DNA of 64,000 nucleotides, taken from NCBI RefSeq assembly GCF_015355785.1, contig NZ_JADKYW010000005.1, positions 869,272 through 933,271 on the forward strand. Direction: 5' to 3'. The notes beneath the pieces are model-generated. The model did not search any database. It was not told where the DNA came from and saw only the letters and a program-made list of their open reading frames with translations. Below, one piece after another: positions 43,326-51,376 of this stretch; position 1 is the first letter of the stretch, and every line of letters starts with the position of its first letter. A program made the position numbers and the translations under genes. Source of the DNA: Arthrobacter gandavensis. GTDB lineage: Bacteria; Actinomycetota; Actinomycetes; Actinomycetales; Micrococcaceae.

Positions 43326-43580
43326 TTAGTCGGCGGCTTCCGGGAACTCCTCGCCGGCATCCCGGGGGTAGTCGTCCTCGCTGTCAGAAGCGGACCCGTC
43401 ACGCTCCTGGTCCAGCCGGTCCGCTTCAGACCCTCCAGGCAGGAGCGGATCACCGTGTGGGCGGATGGGATCGGCAGCGCCTTCATCCTCCTCCACATCC
43501 GGAATAACAGGCAGCTGCTGTTCAAGGGTGTCTTCCTCGGTGCGGGAAGGAATTGCCGGTTCTTCAAAGGGTGTGGCCAT
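43326..43580 (-). CDS. small acidic protein, unknown function
   Basis: An 84-residue protein, very rich in Asp, Glu and Pro and without hydrophobic segments, hence probably disordered and strongly acidic. AAAGGAGA lies 6 bp before the ATG, which makes it a convincing gene despite its size. The leader holds an 8-bp hairpin (CCTTCGCC/GGCGAAGG, 43611-43629). No family was recognised. The next gene, a MarR regulator, is divergent. Confidence 0.7.
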   Translation of the reverse strand: MATPFEEPAIPSRTEEDTLEQQLPVIPDVEEDEGAADPIRPHGDPLLPGGSEADRLDQERDGSASDSEDDYPRDAGEEFPEAAD

Positions 43581-43687
43581 TGCCGTTTCTCCTTTGCAGC
43601 ATGTGCGCGCCCTTCGCCGCGGGCGAAGGAATCGCGTTACGGGCTTAACACCCTAGGCCATAAAACTTGGGGAATCACCAATGTGAG

Positions 43688-43721
43688 TAGGTAGGCTGGC
43701 TAGTATTCCGTTCAGCTAGAC
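43688..43721. promoter_or_regulatory. operator-like sequence before the MarR gene
   Basis: Read on the minus strand it contains GTCTAGCT, CTAGCC and CCTACCTA in that order; the same three words in the same order occur on the plus strand at 44278-44303, after the MarR gene. TAGACT (43717-43722) is a likely -10 box 7 bp before the MarR ATG, which would make that mRNA leaderless, so a bound regulator would block it. Confidence 0.45.
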
Positions 43722-43729
43722 TTGTCTGC

Positions 43730-44227
43730 ATGCCCGAACACGCCAATCCCACAGGAGCCGGATACTGGTATGACCAGTCGCCTGCAACCGCAGGCGGAGT
43801 GGACGTACTCAATGCGCTTCGCGCCTACCGCGCCGCCGAAGCCGCCATGCGCCGCCGCACCCGAGATTCGATGCGGATGAACGAAACTGACCTGCTGGCC
43901 GTCCGCTATGTCATGCAGGCCCGCCAGGCCGGCAAATCCATTGGCCCGAAGGACCTTTCCCGCGTCCTCAGCATCTCCACTGCATCGACCACCGCGTTAA
44001 TCGACCGCCTGCAAAAGGGCGGCTACCTGACCCGGCGGCCCCACCCCACGGACCGGCGCGCCCTTGAAATTATTCCCACCGAAAACGCGGACCACGAGGT
44101 CCGTGAAACCTTGGGGGCGATGCACCGCAAAATGCTGGAGACGGCCGAGGCGCTGACTCCGGAGGAGGCTGGAACCATCACCCGGTTCCTGCAGCAGATG
44201 ACCCACGTCCTCGAGGTGGACGGGTAA
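43730..44227 (+). CDS. MarR family transcriptional regulator
   Basis: A 165-residue winged-helix regulator. The DNA-binding region is KDLSRVLSISTASTTALIDRLQKGGYLTRRPHPTDRRALEI, whose DxR-type wing is typical of MarR. Helices at either end provide dimerisation. No ribosome site precedes the ATG, and a -10 box lies 7 bp upstream, so a leaderless transcript is expected. Similar operator-like sequences on both sides suggest autoregulation and control of the small gene that follows. Confidence 0.9.
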   Translation: MPEHANPTGAGYWYDQSPATAGGVDVLNALRAYRAAEAAMRRRTRDSMRMNETDLLAVRYVMQARQAGKSIGPKDLSRVLSISTASTTALIDRLQKGGYLTRRPHPTDRRALEIIPTENADHEVRETLGAMHRKMLETAEALTPEEAGTITRFLQQMTHVLEVDG

Positions 44228-44242
44228 GATTGGTGTCCAAAC

Positions 44243-44271
44243 TTTACATAACAGAAGCCTTAGTTTATAAA
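44243..44271 (+). promoter_or_regulatory. strong promoter upstream of the 82-residue protein gene
   Basis: TTTACA (44243-44248) and TATAAA (44266-44271) are separated by the ideal 17 bp, in a short AT-rich stretch rare in this GC-rich window. Transcription would start near 44278, at the edge of the downstream operator-like sequence. Confidence 0.65.
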
Positions 44272-44277
44272 TAGTCT

Positions 44278-44303
44278 GTCTAGCTAGTTGCTAGCCTACC
44301 TAT
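44278..44303. promoter_or_regulatory. operator-like sequence after the MarR gene
   Basis: GTCTAGCT-AGTTG-CTAGCC-TACCTA starts at the predicted transcription start of the next gene. The same words occur, inverted and with wider spacing, at 43688-43721. CTAG is rare in such genomes, so the repetition is probably functional: a MarR binding site. Confidence 0.45.
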
Positions 44304-44317
44304 CGAAGGGTGAAGTC

Positions 44318-44566
44318 ATGACGGTCATTAACTCCCAGCAGGTCCCCGCTTTCCGAGCTCCAGTTGAAGAATCCCTTTCCTCCCTCGCCATGGCTGCCTC
44401 CAATCTGGAAGCCCAGCAGTGGGCCGTTGACCGCGCCGAGCAGGTCCTCACCGAACTCGTGCAGAGCGCCGTGAATGAGGGCCTGGAGACCGGAAGCATC
44501 GCCGCCGTCGCCGGCCTGACTCCGGAGGAAATCGAAAAGATCTCAGCCGGAAACACCTTCGCATAG
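44318..44566 (+). CDS. small helical protein, unknown function
   Basis: An 82-residue soluble protein without Cys or hydrophobic segments: residues 10-50 are amphipathic helix (PVEESLSSLAMAASNLEAQQ), and the end VAGLTPEEIEKISAGN resembles a helix-turn-helix-like or recombinase tail motif but is too short to call. The ATG has GAAGGGTGAAG before it, and a near-consensus promoter lies 47-75 bp upstream, so high expression is possible. Control by the adjacent MarR protein is inferred from the shared operator-like words. Confidence 0.65.
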   Translation: MTVINSQQVPAFRAPVEESLSSLAMAASNLEAQQWAVDRAEQVLTELVQSAVNEGLETGSIAAVAGLTPEEIEKISAGNTFA

Positions 44567-44689
44567 GCACGCAGCCGCCGCCGCGCTTCTCGCCGCAGGC
44601 TGCGACGTGTCACATATGTACTCTTAGCCCGAGTGCCCCAACCTCGCGCTAACGTGTTCATGACACACCCGCAGCTGCAAAGGAGAAGC

Positions 44690-45937
44690 GTGGCGGTTTT
44701 CAGCAGGATGAAAAAGGCGCCGCCCGTACGGGCAGGCCTGGCCCTGACCGGCGTCCTGCTAATCGGTGTAAATCTCCGCGTGGCCTTCGTCTCCGTCGGC
44801 CCGCTCCTGGCGGACATCGGCCGCGAATTCGACTTCTCCAGCGCCCAGTCCGGGCTCCTCACCGGCCTTCCGCTCATCGCCTTTGCGCTATTCTCCCCGC
44901 TGGCCCCGGCAGTTGCCCTGCGGGCCGGACTCGACCGGGCCCTCTGGTTCTCCCTGGCGCTGCTGGCTGCCGGCACCGTCTTCCGGTCCATTCCGGCCCC
45001 GGCGGCACTCTGGACCGGGACCGCCCTGATCGGCATCGCAATCGCCTTTCTCAACGTCCTGCTTCCCTCCCTGATCAAGCGTGATTTTCCCGGCAGGATC
45101 AGCCAGCTCACGGGCCTCTACATTGCCGCTCAGAGCCTGGTGACCGCGCTGGGCGCCGCGATTGTTGTGCCCGTGTCCCTGATCCCCGGATCGGGCTGGC
45201 GGCTTGCGCTCGGGATGTGGGCCGGACTGGCGCTGATTGCCATGGCGATTCTGCTTCCGGGCCTGAAACGCGGAACGGCCGACGGCGATGCCGCTGCGGC
45301 AGGCGCTCCTGCGGCCCGGGTCCGGTACAGGTCCCCCTGGAAGACGCTGCTCGGCTGGCAGGTAACCCTGTTCATGGGCCTGCAGTCCGTCGGATTCTTT
45401 GTGGTGACCACCTGGCTGCCGAGCATCGAACGTGACCAGGGCATATCCGAAACAACGTCCGGGCTGCACGTCTCGGCCTTCCTGGTGGTGGGCACCGCCT
45501 CATCCCTGCTGACCGGCGCCGTCCTGGGCCGTTTCGCGGACCAGCGGCTGCTGGGCATGGCGGGCAGCCTGCTGGCGATGGCCGGCTTCCTCGGACTCCT
45601 GGCTGCTCCCGGGCTGTCCCTGCTCTGGGTGGTGGTCAGCGCTTCAGGCTGCGGGAGCATGATCGTGACGGCTCTGTCCCTGTTCAGCCTGCGGACCACC
45701 AGCCACGTCCAGGCAGCTGCCCTGTCCGGAATGGCGCAGTCCGTGGGCTATGCCATCGGCGCCGCCGGTCCGGTGCTGTTCGGTTTCCTGTATGACCTCA
45801 GCGGCGGCTGGACCGTCCCGCTGGCTGCGAGCGCCGGCATCATGGGACTGAGCTGCGCCATGGCTTTCCTCGCCGGGCGAGACCGTGTGCTTCCGGAGCA
45901 CCCCCGGCAGCGGCCCGCGGTCCAGCCCGGAACCTAG
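44690..45937 (+). CDS. MFS transporter, CynX/NimT family
   Basis: A 415-residue permease with 12 hydrophobic segments. The opening LTGVLLIGVNLRVAFVSVGPLLADIGREFDFSSAQSGLLTGLPLIAF is the signature of the CynX/NimT (cyanate/2-nitroimidazole) subfamily, which exports or imports small organic compounds. The GTG at 44690 has AAAGGAG 5 bp upstream and is preferred over earlier in-frame starts. Its TAG shares the CTAG with the stop of the convergent Nudix gene. Confidence 0.9.
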   Translation: MAVFSRMKKAPPVRAGLALTGVLLIGVNLRVAFVSVGPLLADIGREFDFSSAQSGLLTGLPLIAFALFSPLAPAVALRAGLDRALWFSLALLAAGTVFRSIPAPAALWTGTALIGIAIAFLNVLLPSLIKRDFPGRISQLTGLYIAAQSLVTALGAAIVVPVSLIPGSGWRLALGMWAGLALIAMAILLPGLKRGTADGDAAAAGAPAARVRYRSPWKTLLGWQVTLFMGLQSVGFFVVTTWLPSIERDQGISETTSGLHVSAFLVVGTASSLLTGAVLGRFADQRLLGMAGSLLAMAGFLGLLAAPGLSLLWVVVSASGCGSMIVTALSLFSLRTTSHVQAAALSGMAQSVGYAIGAAGPVLFGFLYDLSGGWTVPLAASAGIMGLSCAMAFLAGRDRVLPEHPRQRPAVQPGT

Positions 45938-46638
45938 CTCCGTTCGTAGCGCCAGTCGCTGCCGCGCATTACCAGGCGGTGCCGGTCGCCGGGCTGACCC
46001 GCATCGTCGGCGGGATACTCCTCGTCCCCATGCCACGCAATGACCGCATCCGGCTCATATCCATCGAGCAGGCGGCTGCTGTAGGTCTCCGGCGTGGCGG
46101 CGGCGGCAACCCCAAGCGCCGCGGCTGTGTCCGGGAACTGCTGCAGCAGCATCAGCGTGACGAAGGTCGGAGCGACCAGGAGCATCTTGCCGCGGCGGTG
46201 CAGCTCCAGCGCCGCGGCCGGCGTGAGCCACGCGGAATCGATCAGCTCGCCGGGGTTCAGCCGGATTTCACCTGCCGGGGCAGGTGCCAGGAAGAACCAG
46301 GTGCGCAGGCGTTTGGGCGCCTGCAGCGGCGGAATCCAGCAGGAAAGTTCCACTAGCCCCTCCGGCGCCAGCACCAGGCCGGTTTCCTCGACCGTCTCCC
46401 GCACCCCGGCAATCCTCGCCGCCGGCACATCCTCTTGCGGATCCCGCGGACCGGCCTGGAGATCGGGCGGAATGGACCCGGCGGCTGCGTAGTCCTCCGG
46501 GTCCACCCTGCCGCCGGGGAACACCCAGGCCCCGGCGAACGTGCCCGTATGCCGCGGCCGTTCCAGCAGCAGGACCTCAATCCCCTGCCCGCCGTCGCGC
46601 AGCAGAACCACCGTCGCGGCTGTGCCCACCAGTGCCAT
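45934..46638 (-). CDS. Nudix hydrolase with an insertion in the Nudix box
   Basis: A 234-residue pyrophosphohydrolase. The box begins FPGGRVDPED and its second half is ARIAGVRETVEETGL, giving the REXXEEXG metal site; about 30 residues separate the two halves instead of the usual seven, as in the NUDT8/NUDT19-like group acting on CoA or similar esters. Two adjacent ATGs are possible; the second (46638) stands better relative to AGGGGA. The substrate is unknown. Confidence 0.87.
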   Translation of the reverse strand: MALVGTAATVVLLRDGGQGIEVLLLERPRHTGTFAGAWVFPGGRVDPEDYAAAGSIPPDLQAGPRDPQEDVPAARIAGVRETVEETGLVLAPEGLVELSCWIPPLQAPKRLRTWFFLAPAPAGEIRLNPGELIDSAWLTPAAALELHRRGKMLLVAPTFVTLMLLQQFPDTAAALGVAAAATPETYSSRLLDGYEPDAVIAWHGDEEYPADDAGQPGDRHRLVMRGSDWRYERS

Positions 46639-46854
46639 CATTCCCCTGTCATTTGCCGCCCCACGGAGCGGCTGCCTCCTTGGATAGTAGCGAACGCAGA
46701 ACCCGTCCGCGCATCACTGCCCCGGGCGGTCCGGTGAACTGTGATGATTCACGAGAGCCCCCCGGGTTTCATCCGCAGGCGTACCGGATTCGTGCCCGGG
46801 GAAACTGAGCGCCCTCCGCCAGCCCTGTGCTAGGAAAATAAAACAATCCACCTA

Positions 46855-46890
46855 TTGCAATGTAGTGCGTGACACACCATAGTGTGAATT
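46855..46890 (+). promoter_or_regulatory. PadR promoter with embedded operator
   Basis: TTGCAA (46855-46860) and CATAGT (46878-46883) are 17 bp apart; transcription would begin at about the ATG (46891), so the message is probably leaderless. The inverted repeat CACAC-CATA-GTGTG (46873-46886) covers the -10 box and is a fitting PadR operator for autorepression. Confidence 0.6.
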
Positions 46891-47229
46891 ATGGAAGAAG
46901 AACTGCTGGGTGGACATCTCCAGGAACTGCGCCGAGGGACCGTGGTGCTGGCCTGCCTCTCCATCCTCAAACACCCCGGCTACGGCTACGGCCTGCTTGA
47001 AGCACTGGACCGGGCCGGGTTCACCGTCGAGGCCAACACCCTCTACCCCCTGCTGCGCCGCCTCGAAAAGCAGGGGCTGCTCACCAGCTCCTGGGATACC
47101 GAAGAGGCACGGCCGCGGAAGTTCTACACCACCAGCGAGCAGGGCGCCGAGCTGCTGAACGCCCTGCTGAAGGACTGGGACGCGCTCCACGCCTCCATCC
47201 GCCGGCTCAACGAAGGAAATGCATCATGA
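46891..47229 (+). CDS. PadR family transcriptional regulator
   Basis: A 112-residue winged-helix repressor: GYGYGLLEALDRAGFTVEANTLYPLLRRLEKQGLLTSSWD is the PadR domain, and PRKFYTTSEQGAELLNALLKDWD follows. PadR proteins usually repress the neighbouring membrane gene until an effector binds. The last 4 bp overlap the HAAS-domain protein gene. No ribosome site precedes the ATG, consistent with a leaderless start. Confidence 0.93.
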   Translation: MEEELLGGHLQELRRGTVVLACLSILKHPGYGYGLLEALDRAGFTVEANTLYPLLRRLEKQGLLTSSWDTEEARPRKFYTTSEQGAELLNALLKDWDALHASIRRLNEGNAS

Positions 47230-48206
47230 GTACACTCACTGACCGTTATGTCTTCGCCGCCCTGCGTTCCCTCCCGGAGGGAGCACGGGCTGACATTGAG
47301 CGGGAACTGCGCGGCTCCATAGCGGATGACGTCGAAGCGCGGGTCGAAGCGGGCCAGCCGGCGGCGGAAGCGGAGAACGCGGTCCTCACCGAACTCGGGG
47401 ATCCGGCACGCCTGGCCGCCCAGTACAGCGGCCGCCCGCTGTACCTGGTTGGACCGGATCTGTTCCTGGACTGGCGGCGGCTGTTAAAGACACTCGCGGT
47501 GATCGTCACCCCTATCTCCTTCGTGGGATCGCTGGTAGCGCGGCTGGCGGTGAACCCCGGCAATCCATGGGGCGCGTTTGGCAGCGCCATCGGCACAGCC
47601 ATCAACGTCCTGGTGCACCTCGGCTTCTGGGTCACCCTGGTCTTCGCGATCATCCAGTTCAACGGCACCCGGCGGAAGGACCTGGGCCTGCAGCAGTGGA
47701 CGCCCGCCATGCTGCCCCAGGTTCCGCGGAAGTCCCAGGTCTCCCTCGGCGACACCATCGCCTCGGTGGCACTCGCCGCCTTCTTCATTGGCGTACTGCT
47801 CTGGCAGCGGGTGGGCTCCGTGATGTATTTCAAAGGCGAACCGGTGATGGTCCTCCAGGAGGACCTGTGGAGTTTCTGGCTGCCCTACGTGATCGTCCTG
47901 CTGTTCATCGAGGCCGGATTCGCCGTCGTGCTCTACCTGGCCGGACGGTGGACCTACGCCCTTGCCGCAGTGAACGCCGTGCTGGCGCTGGCGTTCATGG
48001 TGCCGGTGCTGTGGCTGCTGGCCACGGACCAGGTCTTCGACTGGGCCTTCCTGGCGAACGTCGACCGGGGTGCTGCCGCCTCCACCTGGATTGCCGGAAT
48101 CACGGCTGCACTGGTGCTGTTCATCGGGCTGTGGGACATCGGCGACGGTTTTCTCAAGGCCTGGAAGTCGGGCAGGCCGGCACCCGTTCCCACCGCGGTC
48201 CGGTAG
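47226..48206 (+). CDS. HAAS-domain membrane protein, partner of PadR
   Basis: A 326-residue membrane protein. The first about 90 residues form the HAAS (permease-prefix) domain: LTDRYVFAALRSLPEGARADIERELRGSIADDVEARVEAGQPAAEAENAVLTELGDPARLAAQYSGRP. Seven or so hydrophobic helices follow (about 90-310). HAAS proteins are nearly always coupled with a PadR gene, as here by an ATGA overlap, and are thought to be signal-sensing or anti-regulator membrane proteins. The ligand is unknown. Confidence 0.88.
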   Translation: MSTLTDRYVFAALRSLPEGARADIERELRGSIADDVEARVEAGQPAAEAENAVLTELGDPARLAAQYSGRPLYLVGPDLFLDWRRLLKTLAVIVTPISFVGSLVARLAVNPGNPWGAFGSAIGTAINVLVHLGFWVTLVFAIIQFNGTRRKDLGLQQWTPAMLPQVPRKSQVSLGDTIASVALAAFFIGVLLWQRVGSVMYFKGEPVMVLQEDLWSFWLPYVIVLLFIEAGFAVVLYLAGRWTYALAAVNAVLALAFMVPVLWLLATDQVFDWAFLANVDRGAAASTWIAGITAALVLFIGLWDIGDGFLKAWKSGRPAPVPTAVR

Positions 48207-48208
48207 CA

Positions 48209-48253
48209 GCGACGACGCCGCCGCCCGGACAGTGTCCCGGGCGGCGCCGTCGC
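48209..48253. terminator. imperfect GC-rich hairpin between convergent genes
   Basis: The left part GCGACGACGCCGCCGCCCGG and the right part CCCGGGCGGCGCCGTCGC pair with small bulges, 3 bp after the HAAS stop codon. It is likely a shared terminator region. Confidence 0.5.
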
Positions 48254-48264
48254 GTGTCTGTGCC

Positions 48265-48864
48265 TTAAGAGCGGCGGCGTGCCAGCCACGGCTGCAGCAG
48301 GCCCGTGACCCAGGGGAGCACCCAGTACGCCATGATCGGGGTGAGAATCGCCGTCGTGAGCAGTACCCGCAGCGGCATGGCCAGCAGCTCCCAGCCCGGG
48401 AAAACCAGTCCCACCAGCCAGGTGAAAACCAGGTTGACGGGGAAGAAGCCCAGCCAGATAGCCACGGCCTGCTTCCAGCGCGGAGGTTTCACCGGGGCTT
48501 CGAGGTCAGTGGTGGACGACGGCGAGTCGAACCAGCCTTCAATTCCGGTGCGGCGGGTGACGGTGCGGTCTTCGACCATGTCCCGCCCGCGTTCCAGCCA
48601 CTCCCTCCGCGGTTCGGAGTGCTCCCAGGCATCAAGGGCGGCAGCGTCGGAGAAGCGGTAGAGCATGTGCCATTCGTCGGAGGTGGCGGAGGCGCGGACC
48701 CATCCGGAGCCAAGGAACCCGGGCCAGGTGTTGGCGAGGTTGACGCCCTCCTGGACCCAGTGCGTGGCCTCAGGCACCCGGCGGGGATCGACCCGCCGGG
48801 TGATGGAGACCGTCACCGCCTCCGGCCCGCGGGCCGGAAGGGTGTCAGTGTGCGTTGATGTCAT
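48265..48864 (-). CDS. antibiotic-biosynthesis-monooxygenase-like membrane protein
   Basis: A 199-residue protein. The N-terminal part (about 20-115) is an ABM-type ferredoxin-like domain: VTVSITRRVDPRRVPEATHWVQEGV...WPGFLGSGWVR...EWHMLYRFSDAAALDAWEHSEPR. Two or three hydrophobic helices follow (about 140-195). This domain arrangement is known from proteins annotated as antibiotic biosynthesis monooxygenases with a membrane tail; no enzymatic proof exists for them. GGAGG lies only one base before the ATG, which is unusually tight; a start further in remains possible. Confidence 0.75.
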   Translation of the reverse strand: MTSTHTDTLPARGPEAVTVSITRRVDPRRVPEATHWVQEGVNLANTWPGFLGSGWVRASATSDEWHMLYRFSDAAALDAWEHSEPRREWLERGRDMVEDRTVTRRTGIEGWFDSPSSTTDLEAPVKPPRWKQAVAIWLGFFPVNLVFTWLVGLVFPGWELLAMPLRVLLTTAILTPIMAYWVLPWVTGLLQPWLARRRS

Positions 48865-48966
48865 GCCTCCAAGTATCCGGGCGGGTCTGGCGGGCGTCGA
48901 ATTCGGGGAACGTGCTTCCTGCCACATCCGCCGGCCGCGCTGCTGCCGCCCCACACCTTCCTCCCC

Positions 48967-49024
48967 TCGAGGGGCTAGTTACGGCTCGTTTCAGGCCTGA
49001 AAGGAGCCGTAACTGGCCCCTCGA
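48967..49024. repeat. dispersed palindromic element E, 29-bp stem, no loop
   Basis: The left arm (48967-48995) begins TCGAGGGGCTAGTTACGG; the right arm (48996-49024) is its complement, with one G-U and one mismatch and no spacer. It lies in a tandem gap, downstream of the LysR gene and upstream of the ABM-like gene. Confidence 0.85.
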
Positions 49025-49034
49025 TGGTCTCCGG

Positions 49035-49931
49035 TCAGCCGTACAGCTCCGCTGCGAGGCTGAGCATCGCGGCCACGCTGCGGGATGGCCGCAGGGCAGC
49101 GGGCCACACCAGGGAGACGGGCACCGGACGCGCCGCCGGGCGCAGCGGCCGCACCACGAGCGGGCGGCCTTCGTAGGACAGCTCTCCCGCGGGCTGCTGG
49201 ACCAGGACCGCGTAGCCCATCCCGCGCCCCACCAGCGAGCGCGTCACTTCATAGTCCGTGGTCCGGAACCGGACGTTCGGCGTCAGGCCGGCGGCGTCGA
49301 ACATGGTCATGGTGTTCTCCCGGCTGGGATCGACGTCCAGCAGGATCATGGGCTCGGGCGCAACCTCGGCCAGGGACAGTTCGCGGCGCTCCGCCAGTGG
49401 ATGGCCCGCGGCCAGCACCACGGCTGGTTCAGCGGCGAACAGCGGCTGCCGGTTCAGTCCTGCCGGCAGCGAGAGATCGTAGGCGATGGCGACGTCGAGC
49501 TGTCCGTCCGCCAGCCGCCGGTGGATTTCCGACTGGGGGCCGTCATAGAAGTCCAGCTCCACCAGCGGATACCGCCGCCCGTAGTGTTCGATCAGCCGGG
49601 CCAGCACCGTAGGCGCCAGCGTCAGGTAACAGCCCAGCACCAGCGATCCGCGCACCTCGGCGTCCGTACCGCCGGCGTGCAGCTGCAGGTCCACGGCGTC
49701 CACCAGCAGGTTCCGGGCCCGGGCCAGAACTCCCTGACCCGCCGTGGTGAGGGTGATGCCGTGGGCTTTCCGCCGGATCGCCAGCTGTGCCCCAAAGGCC
49801 CGTTCCAGGTTGTTCAGCGCCCCGGCTACCGCCGATTCGGAGACGTGCAGGCTCTCCGCGGCGGACGAGATGCTGCCCTGGTCCGCCACGGCGACGAACA
49901 CTTCCAGCTGCCGCAGGGTGTACCGGAGCAT
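49035..49931 (-). CDS. LysR family transcriptional regulator
   Basis: A 298-residue regulator with the HTH at residues 1-60 (LRQLEVFVAVADQGSISSAAESLHVSESAVAGALNNLERAFG) and a periplasmic-binding-protein-like effector domain after about 90. The start at 49931 has GAGG 6 bp upstream and is preferred over the GTG 12 bp earlier. It is divergent from the P450-ferredoxin-reductase operon with 118 bp between the starts, the standard arrangement of a LysR activator and its target; the inducer is probably a P450 substrate or product. Confidence 0.92.
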   Translation of the reverse strand: MLRYTLRQLEVFVAVADQGSISSAAESLHVSESAVAGALNNLERAFGAQLAIRRKAHGITLTTAGQGVLARARNLLVDAVDLQLHAGGTDAEVRGSLVLGCYLTLAPTVLARLIEHYGRRYPLVELDFYDGPQSEIHRRLADGQLDVAIAYDLSLPAGLNRQPLFAAEPAVVLAAGHPLAERRELSLAEVAPEPMILLDVDPSRENTMTMFDAAGLTPNVRFRTTDYEVTRSLVGRGMGYAVLVQQPAGELSYEGRPLVVRPLRPAARPVPVSLVWPAALRPSRSVAAMLSLAAELYG

Positions 49932-50049
49932 GCGTAACCTCACTAAAGGCGTGGATATTCGTAGATTTCTTGTACTTTACCGAGGATATGACCCAGGGCA
50001 CACTGAGTGCCAGGCGGATGCCGCCGCGACGCACTCGAGGAGATCTCCG

Positions 50050-51354
50050 ATGACCACCCCGGATACCACCCAGTCCCCCGGCTGTCCCTATTCCGGCATG
50101 CGGGGGGACGCCGCCGAGGCGCCCGCCGCCGCTACGGCTACCGCGCCTTCCGCTGCGCCCGCTCCACCGTCCCGGCCTGGAGGCCGCGAAGCGCCCGTGG
50201 CTGACTGGGTCACCATCGCCGACCTCTACCGGGATCCGTTCCCGATCTACCGGCGGATGCGCGAGGAAGCTCCTGCGCACTGGGTCCCGGCGGTGAACCG
50301 CTACATGGTGACCAGTTACGCCGCGTGCCACACCATCGAGCAGGACGACGAGGCCTTCTCCGCCAATGAAACCGGCTCCCTGATGAAGCGCTCCATGGGC
50401 CATTCGATGCTGCGCAAGGACGATCCGGAGCACCGGATCGAACGTGACTCCTACGGATCGACGCTGCGCCCGGGCACCATCAAGAACCATTGGAGGGCCC
50501 TCTTCGAGGCGAACAATGAGAAGTACCTCGGCGAGCTGGAGGCCAAGGGGGCGGGGGCCGACTTCGTCTGGGACTACGCCGCACCCTACGCCGCGGAGAA
50601 CCTGCGCCTGGTCTGCGGTTTTCACAACGCCACGCAGCAGGACCTGCAGCGCTGGAGCCAGACGATGATCGACGGCACCGGAAACTACGCAGACGACGCC
50701 GATGTCTGGGAAAAGAGCGCCCGCTCCTCTGCGGAGGTGGACGCCGCGATCGACGAAATGCTCCCGTACCTGCGGAAGAACCCCGACCACTCCCTGCTCT
50801 CCGGGCTGGCCTCCATGCCGATCCCGCTGGAAGCCATCCGCGCCAACCTGAAGATGACCATCGGCGGCGGGCTGAACGAACCGCGGGACGTCCTGGGCAC
50901 CACGGTCTGGGCCCTGCTGGAGAACCCGGACCAGGCGGCCTCGGTACACCAGGACCCGAAACTCTATGCCGCAGCCTTCGAAGAGTCCGTCCGCTGGGTG
51001 GCTCCGATCGGCATGTATCCGCGGGAGGCTACCCGCGACACCGTGCTCGAGGGGGTCCGCCTGCCCAAGGGAGCCCGCATCGGCGTCGTCATCGGTGCCG
51101 CCAACCGGGACCCGGCAGTCTTCGAAGACCCGGAAACCTACAACCTGCGCCGGCCCAGGAAACCGCACCTGGGCTTCGGCGGCGGAACGCACTTCTGCGC
51201 CGGAACCTGGGTGGCCCGCACCCAGGTGGCCCAGGTGGCCATGCCCGCGCTCTTTGACCGGTTTCCGCGGCTGCGCCTGGACCCCTCGGCAAAGACGGTC
51301 GACGCCGGCTGGGTCTTCCGGGGAATGCTCAAGATGCCCGTGCGCTGGGACTAA
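50050..51354 (+). CDS. cytochrome P450 with an unusual I-helix
   Basis: A 434-residue soluble haem monooxygenase. The haem ligand is Cys383 in FGGGTHFCAGTW; the K-helix ExxR pair is Glu312/Arg315 in EESVRW. The I-helix reads IGGGLNEPRD: the acid-Thr pair that usually delivers protons to bound oxygen is replaced by Asn276-Glu277-Pro278. An Ala/Pro-rich leader of about 45 residues comes before the fold. The ATG at 50050 follows GAGGAG by 8-9 bp; the longer upstream frame is not used. It is followed by its own ferredoxin and reductase genes. The substrate is unknown; this I-helix motif occurs in some P450s acting on small aromatic or ether compounds. Confidence 0.93.
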   Translation: MTTPDTTQSPGCPYSGMRGDAAEAPAAATATAPSAAPAPPSRPGGREAPVADWVTIADLYRDPFPIYRRMREEAPAHWVPAVNRYMVTSYAACHTIEQDDEAFSANETGSLMKRSMGHSMLRKDDPEHRIERDSYGSTLRPGTIKNHWRALFEANNEKYLGELEAKGAGADFVWDYAAPYAAENLRLVCGFHNATQQDLQRWSQTMIDGTGNYADDADVWEKSARSSAEVDAAIDEMLPYLRKNPDHSLLSGLASMPIPLEAIRANLKMTIGGGLNEPRDVLGTTVWALLENPDQAASVHQDPKLYAAAFEESVRWVAPIGMYPREATRDTVLEGVRLPKGARIGVVIGAANRDPAVFEDPETYNLRRPRKPHLGFGGGTHFCAGTWVARTQVAQVAMPALFDRFPRLRLDPSAKTVDAGWVFRGMLKMPVRWD

Positions 51355-51376
51355 CCCCGCCTTTCCTAGGAGAACC

